Shown piece after piece: positions 8,519-16,077 of a stretch of 64,000 bases of DNA (its first letter is position 1; each line of letters opens with the position of its first letter). This stretch comes from Burkholderia sp. Bp8963. GTDB taxonomy: Bacteria; Pseudomonadota; Gammaproteobacteria; Burkholderiales; Burkholderiaceae. The stretch lies in contig NZ_QTQP01000021.1 of assembly GCF_003854275.1 (NCBI RefSeq), positions 1 through 64,000 on the forward strand, in the 5' to 3' direction. Below the pieces are notes generated by a model. It had not been told where the DNA came from. It was given only the letters and a program-made list of their open reading frames with translations, and did not search any database. The translations under genes were made by a program, and so were the position numbers.

Positions 8519-10912
8519 TCAACGACTACCGGAAGAAACAAGGCTCGATCGGCTATCAGTTCGAGCCGATGGCGCGCGCTGAGCTGCATGCGTGTCGGCG
8601 GTGAACGGCGAGCCGGGTTCACCTGTGCCTTTCAGCGAATCGACCAGCACGTCGATTCCGTGAAAATCGAGCGCGTCGACGTGCCTTTGCACTTCCTGGA
8701 GAAAGTCGGCATAGCGGCCGTCGTTCGCGTATCGGCCAATCCATTCCTCCATATCGGTCAGGCGACCGTCTCTGGCAAGTCGCGCCAGTTCCTCGAGGGC
8801 TTGCACGGACGGATGGCGAGTGACGCGCGAAACGGCGGGGTGCCCGGCGTCGACCATCGGCGGCGACGGCCGCTGGAGCGCCGACTGAGGCACGAGCCCA
8901 TGCCCGACCGCAGGCGCGGCGATTTCGAATGAAAACGCCGTTCCGACACCGGGCTTGCTGGAGACGGCCAGTTCACCGTTCATCGCCGTGACGATACGCT
9001 GCGCGATGAACAGGCCGAGCCCGGTGCCGCCGTTCACGGCCTGAACCTGCTGATACGCGTGGAAGATATCGGGCTTTCCCGCGACGACGATCCCGATGCC
9101 CGTGTCAGCGACCTCGAGGCCGATGCGGTAGCCGCCGGCTTCGCGGTGCGCATGAACGGAGAGCGTGACGACGCCGTTGCGCGTGAATTTCGACGCATTG
9201 GAAAGCAGGTTGAGCAACACCTGTTGCAGACGGGTTCCGTCGATTTCCAGCGTTTTCGGCAGCGGCGTGAGCGGCCGAAAGATGAACCGGTTGTCCTGTT
9301 GCGCGCAGAGTGCGACGGCGTAGCTGCCGATGTCGTCCAGAAGCCCGGGCAAGTCCGTGGCATCGGGAGAAATGCCGAGCGGCTGCAGCTCGGCCTTCGT
9401 GTATTCGAGCAATTCGTCAATCAACGTGAGCTGATAGCGGATGCTGCGGTCGATCGACTGGATCAACCTGGTCTGATTGCGTGTCGCACTCTGCAGCAGG
9501 AGCTTCGAGTATCCGTTGATCGTGGACAGCGGGGCGCGCAGATCATGGCTGACGTACCCGAGGGTTTCGATCTTCTGCTGCATGTTGGTGTGCGCCTGAT
9601 GCAGCGCTTCGTTGAGCGCGACCGTGCGTTTCGCGACTTCGTCCCGCAGGCGATCCTGTTCCGTGAGTTGCCAGTGCGCGAGCCGCTTGCGCGCTTCGGT
9701 GCGTTGACGGCCCACGTGGTTGATCCACGCGGCCAGAACCAGCAGGTGCGTGGCCAGGCCGATGATCGCGATAACGGGATTCGGGTAAATATCGGACTTC
9801 AGCCAGGACAGCACCGGCGGGATTGCGTCCAGCCCGTCGAGGGTGCGAATCAGGATATTGAAGCTGGCAAACGTGACCGCGATCAGCATCAGGCGGCCGG
9901 TCGGCGTTTTACGTCTGGCAAGCATCAGCGCAACGCTGATATTCACGACGGAAACTAGGGTGTTCAGGCGCAGGCAGAACCACGTGAAGGTCAACAGGTC
10001 GCCGAAAGCCGCGCCCGCCATGCCGATGCATTCGAGGCACAGGATCGTCAGGAACACGAAGCGCATCGGTATCCTGGCCTTTTCGCCGTCAGCGATCTTC
10101 AGAATGAACGCAATGAAGAGCGCCACGGCCAGATACGCGAAGAGCACTTCGCTACGCGCCGACCATTCGGATGCATCGGGCCACAGGTACACCCGGGTGT
10201 AGCCGCGAATCGCCGCCTCGAACAGGGTCGTGGCCAGGCCCATCGCGGCCAGCAGATAGAACGCGCCGCTGCGGGAAAAGAACCCGATCAGCAACGCGCA
10301 CCACACGAGTGCCAGCAGCCCGCCGAAAAAGCCGAAGTTCCACATGGCGGCGCGCATCTCCTGCGCATGCCACGCGTCTCCGGCGAAGACTGCCGGCGCG
10401 AGTCGCAATTCCTTGCGGGAAGTGACGCGCATCAGCACGGGAACCCTTTCGCCGGGGCGCAGCGTGATGTCGAGCGCCGGGTAGCGCGGCGACGTCCGGC
10501 TCGCATCGACATCGGCAGGGGGGAATACGCCGTCAAGCGCCCATCGCCCGTTTCGGAAGGTACGGAAATCGACGTGATCGACACGTACGTCGCGAAGCAC
10601 CAGCACGAGCGGGCGCTCGACACTGTCGCGATTGACCAGCGTGAGATGAATCCACCACGCAGACCGGGAAAATTCCGGATTGAGCCGGTCGCCGGTCGCC
10701 GGCAGAAAGCCGCCTTGCGCATTCGCGAACCGCGCGAGCACCTGGTCGACTGGCATCGCGGCCGTGGCATCCTCGAAGATCGATACCGCTTCCAGTCGTG
10801 CCGGGCTCCCGGCTGTCGCGGCTCGGGCTGGCGTGCATATGACGCATGCAATCAGCAGGAACAACAGCGCGGCGTAACACTCGATGACGGATGCCTGGCA
10901 TCGCTTACGCAT
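8519..10912 (-). CDS. 7TM-DISM sensor histidine kinase
   Basis: A 797-residue inner-membrane kinase. In order: signal peptide (to about residue 33), an extracytoplasmic 7TMR-DISMED2-like beta domain (about 45-175, with AWWIHLTLVNRD), seven hydrophobic helices (about 185-400), a coiled linker, a HisKA domain with the phospho-acceptor in YVSHDLRAPLS, and an ATPase domain with N-box NLLSNASKFT, G1 DTGIG and G2 GTGLGLF. A roughly 130-residue C-terminal tail has helices rich in Leu/Arg/Asp (EELARLARDGRLTDMEEW) and ends in a low-complexity segment that may have read into junk DNA. The start ATG overlaps the stop of the upstream response-regulator gene, giving translational coupling. DISMED2 domains are thought to bind carbohydrate-like ligands; the actual signal is unknown. 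Confidence 0.9.
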   Translation of the reverse strand: MRKRCQASVIECYAALLFLLIACVICTPARAATAGSPARLEAVSIFEDATAAMPVDQVLARFANAQGGFLPATGDRLNPEFSRSAWWIHLTLVNRDSVERPLVLVLRDVRVDHVDFRTFRNGRWALDGVFPPADVDASRTSPRYPALDITLRPGERVPVLMRVTSRKELRLAPAVFAGDAWHAQEMRAAMWNFGFFGGLLALVWCALLIGFFSRSGAFYLLAAMGLATTLFEAAIRGYTRVYLWPDASEWSARSEVLFAYLAVALFIAFILKIADGEKARIPMRFVFLTILCLECIGMAGAAFGDLLTFTWFCLRLNTLVSVVNISVALMLARRKTPTGRLMLIAVTFASFNILIRTLDGLDAIPPVLSWLKSDIYPNPVIAIIGLATHLLVLAAWINHVGRQRTEARKRLAHWQLTEQDRLRDEVAKRTVALNEALHQAHTNMQQKIETLGYVSHDLRAPLSTINGYSKLLLQSATRNQTRLIQSIDRSIRYQLTLIDELLEYTKAELQPLGISPDATDLPGLLDDIGSYAVALCAQQDNRFIFRPLTPLPKTLEIDGTRLQQVLLNLLSNASKFTRNGVVTLSVHAHREAGGYRIGLEVADTGIGIVVAGKPDIFHAYQQVQAVNGGTGLGLFIAQRIVTAMNGELAVSSKPGVGTAFSFEIAAPAVGHGLVPQSALQRPSPPMVDAGHPAVSRVTRHPSVQALEELARLARDGRLTDMEEWIGRYANDGRYADFLQEVQRHVDALDFHGIDVLVDSLKGTGEPGSPFTADTHAAQRAPSARTDSRSSLVSSGSR

Positions 10913-11738
10913 CGGGGTGAAACCTTTCGACAATGTCAGCCGTATCGCCCCGGCTGTGCTGCCTTCGCCAGTCGGACGGCGTGATGCCGAAGCGCTCGCG
11001 GAACGCGGTGGCGAAATTGCCGGCGGTAGAAAAGCCGATCTCTTCGGCAATATCCCCGATGCCCATCGATGTCTCGGCGAGAAAGCGCTGTGCGGTCCGC
11101 AACCGCGTGTCACGCAGATATTCGAATACCGTCTGGCCGAGATTGTCGCGGAACACCCGGGACAGGCGCTTTTCGTGGGTGCCGACCAGTTTGGCGAGCG
11201 CTTCGAGGGCCGGCGGATTGCGCAGGTCACGCAGCAGGACCTCGCTCGCGGCGCGTACCAGCGACGCATCCGGGTGGCCCGGCAGCGCCGGCAGGTGCTC
11301 AGGGGGCTGGCTGCCGAGCGTCTTCTTCAAATGATTCCGGATTCGCGCAATCACTTCGGCCGGCTCGAACGGCTTGATGATGTAGTCGATCGCGCCAATC
11401 TCGAGCCCTTCGATGCGTTCCTCGAGGCCGCCGGCGGCGGTCAGCATGATGATCGGGATCGTTTGAGTCGACGGGGTCGACGTGAGCAATCGGCATGCGG
11501 CAAAGCCATCCATGCGGGGCATGCGCACGTCCATCAGGATCAGGTCCGGGGAGATGGCCTGAGCACGGTGATAGGCCTGCAAGCCGTCGAACGCGACACT
11601 GATCCGGCAGCGCGCGCCACGCAGGATCTCGATCAGCAGCTGAAGCTCGTTCGGACGGTCATCCACGACAAGAACATGGGCGCCAGAGAGATCCGGCGCG
11701 GCACGAGGCGACGTCGAACTTGACAAGCGAGATGACAT
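10905..11738 (-). CDS. Response regulator with AraC-type DNA-binding domain
   Basis: A 277-residue two-component regulator. The receiver domain (about residues 20-140) has the acidic pocket VVDDRP, phospho-acceptor Asp in LILMDVRMPRMDG, switch region IIMLTA and conserved Lys in YIIKPFE. The C-terminus (about 175-265) is an AraC/XylS double helix-turn-helix with GIGDIAEEIGFSTAGNFATAFRERFGITPSDWRR. It overlaps the sensor-kinase gene by 8 bp, so the two form one operon and a cognate pair. The start at 11738 follows a short Ser-rich leader. AraC-type output domains in response regulators are less common than OmpR or NarL types. No target operon is evident next door. Confidence 0.93.
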   Translation of the reverse strand: MSSRLSSSTSPRAAPDLSGAHVLVVDDRPNELQLLIEILRGARCRISVAFDGLQAYHRAQAISPDLILMDVRMPRMDGFAACRLLTSTPSTQTIPIIMLTAAGGLEERIEGLEIGAIDYIIKPFEPAEVIARIRNHLKKTLGSQPPEHLPALPGHPDASLVRAASEVLLRDLRNPPALEALAKLVGTHEKRLSRVFRDNLGQTVFEYLRDTRLRTAQRFLAETSMGIGDIAEEIGFSTAGNFATAFRERFGITPSDWRRQHSRGDTADIVERFHPDA

Positions 11739-11837
11739 GGTTGCGAACGAGTGGGGAGGGGCGAGCTGGCTTGCGCTGCGGGCATCGCGAGCCACGGACG
11801 CGCCATTGTTGCAAAATTCACCAGCCGACGGAAGGGA

Positions 11838-11997
11838 TGCTTGGGGATCCTGCGCGGTCGTTCGCGGATGCGATCACGGGCTTCAGATCGATGCGCTCGA
11901 AGCAACCGGACGCGGAAAGGCCGATCCGGTTGCTTTCAACTCGACGGCCGACGGGCGGGCCAGCAACCGGCGAGTCGAGATCGTGTTGCAGCGTTGA
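11838..11997 (+). pseudogene. Frameshifted remnant of an OmpA-like C-terminal domain
   Basis: From 11881 one frame encodes LQIDALEATGRGKADPVAF followed by NSTADGRASNRRVEIVLQ and a stop at 11997. This is the peptidoglycan-binding OmpA/MotB domain end, including the diagnostic NxTxxGRxxNRRVEI motif. About 35 bp earlier a different frame reads DPARSFADAITGF, matching the preceding helix of the same domain (RAxxVADAL). The coding sequence is thus split by a frameshift and lacks the rest of the domain, the signal peptide and a start. It lies in the gap between the response-regulator start and the AhpD-like gene stop. Confidence 0.65.
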
Positions 11998-12018
11998 TTG
12001 CGCGCCGTTTTCGCGCGC

Positions 12019-12597
12019 TCAGCGCCCCAGCGCGTAGAACTCGGCGTTGGGACGCATGTTCGTCACGTTCGCAAGGCGATTGGACATGCCGAAGAACGCC
12101 GAGATCGCAGCAATGTCCCAGATGTCTTCTTCGGTGAAACCGTGCGATTTCAGGATGTCGAAATCCGCCTCGCCCACCAGGTGCGCCGTCTGCGAAACCT
12201 TCATCGCGAAGTCCAGCATCGCTTTCTGGCGGCTCGTGATGTCGGCCTTGCGGTAGTTGGTGGCGACCTGGTCGGCGATCAGCGGATCCTTCGCGCGAAT
12301 GCGCAAGATGGCCCCATGCGCGATGACACAGTACTGGCACTGGTTCACGCTGCTGGTTGCCACGACGATCATCTCCCGTTCGGCCTTGCTCAGGTTGCCG
12401 GGCTTGTCCATGAGCGCATCGTGGTAGGCCATGAAGGCGCGGAATTCGTCGGGACGATGAGCGAGCGTCAGGAAGACGTTCGGGATGAAGCCCGACTTTT
12501 CCTGAACCGCGACGATGCGTTCGCGAACGTCCTCTGGCAAGTCTTCAAGCGCCGGCACCGGAAAACGGCTGACGGGGGCGGAATGGGCGATGGTCAT
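12019..12597 (-). CDS. AhpD/carboxymuconolactone-decarboxylase-like peroxidase-related protein
   Basis: A 192-residue protein of the AhpD-like superfamily. The redox CxxC with its downstream histidine is visible as C87-Q-Y-C90 and H94 (NQCQYCVIAHG). The N-terminal segment SRFPVPALEDLPEDVRERI and the central EREMIVVATSSVN are typical of the 'uncharacterised peroxidase-related enzyme' subgroup. The start at 12597 has AGGAG about 6 nt upstream; the 32 extra codons upstream overlap the previous gene. It is the last gene of a tetR-acuI-ahpD-like operon, suggesting peroxide or electrophile detoxification under the TetR regulator. Enzymatic activity is inferred from the motif only. Confidence 0.87.
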   Translation of the reverse strand: MTIAHSAPVSRFPVPALEDLPEDVRERIVAVQEKSGFIPNVFLTLAHRPDEFRAFMAYHDALMDKPGNLSKAEREMIVVATSSVNQCQYCVIAHGAILRIRAKDPLIADQVATNYRKADITSRQKAMLDFAMKVSQTAHLVGEADFDILKSHGFTEEDIWDIAAISAFFGMSNRLANVTNMRPNAEFYALGR

Positions 12598-12679
12598 CGG
12601 TGTCTCCTGGAAAAGTGGTGAGTTCCTGACGCGTGAACACGCGCCGGGTGGAATGGGGACGGCGAGACGTTTGTCTGCC

Positions 12680-13663
12680 TCACGCATTGACATCCACGAT
12701 AATGCGGCCGCGAACCTTGCCGTTCAGCAGTTGTTCGGCAACGGGAATGGCGTCGTTCAGGCCCACTTCGCGGCCGATGGCGCCCAGCTTCGCGATATCC
12801 AGGTCCGAGCCAAGGCGGCGCCAGGCGATCAGCCGCTCGGTGCGGGGGCACATCACGCTGTCGATGCCGACCAGGGTGACGCCGCGCAGGATGAAAGGGG
12901 CGACGGTGGCGGGAAAATCCATGCCGGCGGCCAGGCCGCAAGCGGTGACTACGCCGCGGTAGCGGGTGGTGGCGCACACATTGGCGAGGACGTGGCTGCC
13001 CACCACATCCACCGCGCCGGCCCATCTTTCCTTCTGCAAAGGCTTGCCGGGCTCGCTGAATAGGGACCGCTCCAGGACTTCCGCCGCGCCGAGCTGCTGC
13101 AGGTAATCGGCATCCGCCGTGCGGCCGGTGACTGCGACGACGCGGTACCCGAGTCGAGCCAGGATCGCCGTGGCGACGCTTCCCACGCCGCCGGCCGCGC
13201 CGGTCACCACGATCTCGCCGTCACCGGGGCGCACGCCATGTCGTTCGAGCGCCAGCACGCACAGCATGGCCGTGTAGCCGGCCGTGCCGATCGCCATGGC
13301 CTGTTGCGGCGTGAACGCTGGCGGCAACGGCACCAGCCAGTCGCCATCGACGCGCGCCTTCTGGGCCAGTCCACCCCAGTGTGTCTCGCCCACTCCCCAG
13401 CCGTTGAGCACGACCCAGTCGCCGGCGCGGTAGTCGGGGTGCGCGCTCGCTTCGACCTCGCCCACCAGGTCGATGCCCGGCACCATCGGGAGCTTGCGGA
13501 CGACCGGAGCCTTGCCGGTGATCGCCAGCGCGTCCTTGTAGTTCAGCGTCGAGTGGCTGACACGCACCGTCACGTTGCCGGCGGGCAACTGCGCGTCGTC
13601 CAGCGCCTGTACCTGGGCCCGCTGGCCGGCTTCATCCTTGTCGATCACGATGCCTTGGAACAT
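12680..13663 (-). CDS. acuI: Acryloyl-CoA reductase / YhdH-type quinone oxidoreductase
   Basis: A 327-residue zinc-free medium-chain dehydrogenase/reductase. Features: N-terminal GroES-like fold with [13 protein letters not shown], the PGIDLVGEV segment, the NADPH-binding motif [17 protein letters not shown], and C-terminal [12 protein letters not shown] typical of the AcuI/YhdH group. These enzymes reduce acryloyl-CoA (or similar reactive enones) with NADPH. The ribosome binding site AGGAG lies 6 nt before the ATG, and a perfect TetR operator sits directly upstream of it. Placement behind a NemR/AcuR-like repressor and before an AhpD-like gene points to an electrophile-responsive detoxification operon rather than to dimethylsulfoniopropionate catabolism, for which no other genes are nearby. 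Confidence 0.9.
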   Translation of the reverse strand: MFQGIVIDKDEAGQRAQVQALDDAQLPAGNVTVRVSHSTLNYKDALAITGKAPVVRKLPMVPGIDLVGEVEASAHPDYRAGDWVVLNGWGVGETHWGGLAQKARVDGDWLVPLPPAFTPQQAMAIGTAGYTAMLCVLALERHGVRPGDGEIVVTGAAGGVGSVATAILARLGYRVVAVTGRTADADYLQQLGAAEVLERSLFSEPGKPLQKERWAGAVDVVGSHVLANVCATTRYRGVVTACGLAAGMDFPATVAPFILRGVTLVGIDSVMCPRTERLIAWRRLGSDLDIAKLGAIGREVGLNDAIPVAEQLLNGKVRGRIIVDVNA

Positions 13664-13676
13664 GGGGTTCTCCTTT

Positions 13677-13693
13677 CTAGACCGATCGTCTAG
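13677..13693. promoter_or_regulatory. TetR-family operator upstream of acuI-like gene
   Basis: CTAGACCGATCGTCTAG has perfect 6-bp arms around CGATC. It lies 14 bp upstream of the acuI-like start and 17 bp past the tetR stop. It matches the site at 14359-14373 in 14 of 15 bases and resembles the TAGACC...GTCTA sites described for NemR-type repressors. Confidence 0.85.
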
Positions 13694-13709
13694 TTAATGG
13701 CAAAAAAAT

Positions 13710-14348
13710 TCAGTGGCGCGGCAGTCCGTTGAAGAAAAACCGCGCAAACACCTCCAGCGGCACGTTGCTGCGCTCCAGCTTGGCGCGCAGCACGGCGCCT
13801 TCCCAGCCGGTCCAGAAAAACATCGCCAGCTCGGCGGGCGTGGCTGACATCGCGAGTTCACCTGCTCGCTGGGCAGCGATCAGGCAGTCGGACAAACGGC
13901 GCTGCCAGTCTTCGAAAGTGGCGCGCAGACGTTCGCGGAAACTCTCGGGCAACGCGCCCATTTCCTGCCCGAGATTCCCGATGAGGCAGCCCCGGCTGTA
14001 CGCGTAGCGGGCCATGCCGTCCTTGGCGTCATCGACGAAGGCCCGCACGCGTTGCAGCGGCGGCAGATCCGGGTTGCTGAAATGGCGGTCCAGCTTGCGC
14101 GCGAAGAAGTCGGCGTAGCGGTCGATCAACTCCAGGCCAAACGCCTCTTTGCTGTCGAAATAGTGGTAGAAGGACCCTTTGGGTACCCCGGCGCGCCCGA
14201 GGATCTCATCGAGCCCGGCGGCCGAAAAACCCTTTTCGGTCAACACTTCGAGCCCGGTGCGCAACAGGGCATCACGCGTGGCGACCAGGTCGTCGTGCTG
14301 CTTCGGCGGTCGACCGCGGCGGCGAGGGGTGTCGGTTCGAGTGTCCAT
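13710..14348 (-). CDS. TetR-family repressor (NemR/AcuR-like)
   Basis: A 212-residue regulator. After an Arg-rich leader (TPRRRGRPPKQ) comes the TetR helix-turn-helix: ALLRTGLEVLTEKGFSAAGLDEIL with recognition helix GVPKGSFYHYFDSKEAFGLELI. The ligand domain contains YSRGCLIGNLGQEM, a motif whose cysteine is shared with NemR-like electrophile sensors. It heads the acuI/ahpD-like operon. One operator lies 11 bp upstream of its own start and another lies before acuI, so autorepression together with repression of the operon is expected. The NemR versus AcuR assignment is not settled by the sequence. Confidence 0.9.
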   Translation of the reverse strand: MDTRTDTPRRRGRPPKQHDDLVATRDALLRTGLEVLTEKGFSAAGLDEILGRAGVPKGSFYHYFDSKEAFGLELIDRYADFFARKLDRHFSNPDLPPLQRVRAFVDDAKDGMARYAYSRGCLIGNLGQEMGALPESFRERLRATFEDWQRRLSDCLIAAQRAGELAMSATPAELAMFFWTGWEGAVLRAKLERSNVPLEVFARFFFNGLPRH

Positions 14349-14358
14349 TCGTCAATAA

Positions 14359-14373
14359 TAGACCGATCGTCTC
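14359..14373. promoter_or_regulatory. Autoregulatory operator upstream of tetR-like gene
   Basis: TAGACCGATCGTCTC differs from the acuI-proximal operator at a single end base. It lies 11 bp before the repressor's start codon, where binding would block its own transcription. Confidence 0.8.
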
Positions 14374-14458
14374 AAAAATAAAATGCAAATGTGCAAGTCG
14401 CGTCGGCCAGGTCGCCGGGCGTTGCCGCTGCATCCCTCGTGCCGCACGCCCGACGGCG

Positions 14459-14731
14459 TTACTCGCCCGGCGTCTCCGACAACTCGGGATCGAATCCTTG
14501 CTGATCGTCGTGCGGGGGAAGGTCGAGAACGAGTTTGACGGCGCTCATGTTTGCCTTCAGCGAAAACACGCGGCCGATCACGAGAAACGACTGCTGCAGA
14601 TGCTCGAGCTCGACGAAATCGCCCGGTTGCGGCAGGTGTGCGCCCTGGTCGTAGGAAAAGCTGGTGTTGGTTTGATCACCAACCGTTTCTGCGGCCTGCT
14701 CGGTGAATTCGATGGTGATGTGCGTGGTCAT
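14459..14731 (-). CDS. Small conserved-looking hypothetical protein
   Basis: A 90-residue acidic protein beginning MTTHITIEFTEQAAETVG and ending SETPGE. A Pro-Gly turn (LPQPGDFVELEHLQQSFLVIGRVFSL) suggests a compact beta-barrel-like fold, with an acidic, Asp/Gln-rich tail. The much longer open frame extending upstream to 15967 is an antisense shadow of the propeller gene, so the start is placed at 14731. It is transcribed divergently from the propeller gene. I do not recognise the family. The codon pattern and fold-like sequence support it being a real gene. Confidence 0.6.
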   Translation of the reverse strand: MTTHITIEFTEQAAETVGDQTNTSFSYDQGAHLPQPGDFVELEHLQQSFLVIGRVFSLKANMSAVKLVLDLPPHDDQQGFDPELSETPGE

Positions 14732-14899
14732 GCGAACCCGGATGTGTGGTGGTTGAAGAAGTGTTCGATTGTCGCAGATTGTCGACGTCAGCCGAATGAC
14801 CGTCGCGGGTGTGCGTCGCGCATCGTCTCCGCGCCGGGATAAGTGCAACAATGAACGCGTCGTGGGCTTTGATGCTCGTTCCGGATCACGGAGGCAGCC

Positions 14900-15943
14900 A
14901 TGCTGGAGATTGCGAGAGGAAAAGTGGCTGCAGCTGCCGGCGGGATGCGCGGACCGGGATTGATCCTGCCGCTTGCATGGATCCTGATGAGCGCGATGTT
15001 CATCGTCGGTCCTGCGCATGCGCAATCGCGTTCGTTCGACAGTTTCGCCGTCCCCGCCGGCAGCGCGCCGCACGACGTCGCCCCGGCGCCCGACGGCCGC
15101 GTGTGGTACACCGCGCAGGCACAGGGCGAGGTCGGGCGTTTGAATCCAGGTACCGGCAGGATCGAGCACGTTCCGCTCGGCAAAGGGTCGGCGCCGCACG
15201 GCGTGATCGTCGGCCCCGATCATGCCGCGTGGATCACGGACGGCGGCCAGAACGCGATCGTGCGCGTCGACGCGAAGACGCTCGTCGTCACGCGTTTCCC
15301 GTTGCCGAATGACCGTCCGGACGCGAACCTGAATACCGCGGTGTTCGACAAGCGGGGGCATCTGTGGTTTACGGGACAAAGCGGCGTCTATGGCGAACTC
15401 GATCCGGCGAGCGGGAAGATGCGCGTCTTCGATGCGCCACGCGGGCCGGGCGCGTACGGCATCTGCGTGACGCCTGACGGCAGCCTGTACTTCGCATCGC
15501 TGGCCGGCAGCTATCTCGGCCGCATCGACCCGGCGACCGGCACGGCGCAGGTCATCGAGCCGCCGACACCGAAGCAGGGCGCGCGCCGTGTCTGGTCCGA
15601 TTCGAAGGGGCGGGTCTGGCTCAGCGAGTGGAACGCGGGCAAGGTCGGCGAGTTCGATCCCGCGACGCATCGATGGCGCGAGTGGCCGTTGCCGGGCCAC
15701 GAGCCGCATGCGTATGCGATCTTCGTCGACGAACGCGACATCGTGTGGCTCAGCGAATGGAGCGCGAACGCGCTCGTGCGTTTCGACCCGCGCACCGAGC
15801 GGTTCGACGTGCTGGCGCTGCCGCGCCCGCACGCGAACGTTCGCCAGATGATGGGCCGTGGGGCAGACGTCTGGCTGTCGGAATCCGGCACCGATCATCT
15901 GGTGCGTTACCGGTCCGGTGCTGCGGAGGCAGGGAGCAACTGA
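14900..15943 (+). CDS. Vgb-like (virginiamycin B lyase-type) beta-propeller, secreted
   Basis: A 347-residue protein with GGAGG 6-7 nt before the ATG. After a leader of about 40 residues with a hydrophobic core ending GPAHA-QS, the chain is built of repeated blades with the pattern APHDVAPAPDGRVWYTAQ, APHGVIVGPDHAAWITD, GHLWFTGQ, GSLYFASL, GRVWLSEWNAGKVGEFDP and DIVWLSEWSANALVRFDP. This is typical of streptogramin lyase-like seven-bladed propellers. True Vgb linearises streptogramin B antibiotics in the cytoplasm. This protein is exported and may instead be a periplasmic lactonase or binding protein, so an antibiotic-resistance role should not be assumed. Confidence 0.82.
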   Translation: MLEIARGKVAAAAGGMRGPGLILPLAWILMSAMFIVGPAHAQSRSFDSFAVPAGSAPHDVAPAPDGRVWYTAQAQGEVGRLNPGTGRIEHVPLGKGSAPHGVIVGPDHAAWITDGGQNAIVRVDAKTLVVTRFPLPNDRPDANLNTAVFDKRGHLWFTGQSGVYGELDPASGKMRVFDAPRGPGAYGICVTPDGSLYFASLAGSYLGRIDPATGTAQVIEPPTPKQGARRVWSDSKGRVWLSEWNAGKVGEFDPATHRWREWPLPGHEPHAYAIFVDERDIVWLSEWSANALVRFDPRTERFDVLALPRPHANVRQMMGRGADVWLSESGTDHLVRYRSGAAEAGSN

Positions 15944-16034
15944 CGGCACGTGGCAGTTCGCCGACATCGAGGATCACCGCCTTTGTTCTCATCGGGTGGA
16001 CCAGGTGTCGAGCGCAAGGCTTCTGATTGTCAGC

Positions 16035-16068
16035 GGTCCGGTCGCTGTCGAACGACCGTGACCGGACC
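16035..16068. terminator. Hairpin between convergent genes
   Basis: 9-bp arms GGTCCGGTC / GACCGGACC with a 16-nt loop that itself contains GGTCG/CGACC complementarity. It lies between the propeller gene (+) and the Bcr-like exporter (-). Confidence 0.65.
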
Positions 16069-16077
16069 GACAAACCC

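Noticed and set aside
14900..15943. Antibiotic resistance gene vgb
   Set aside because: Only the propeller family is supported. The protein has an export signal and no resistance context, so a specific resistance function is not claimed.
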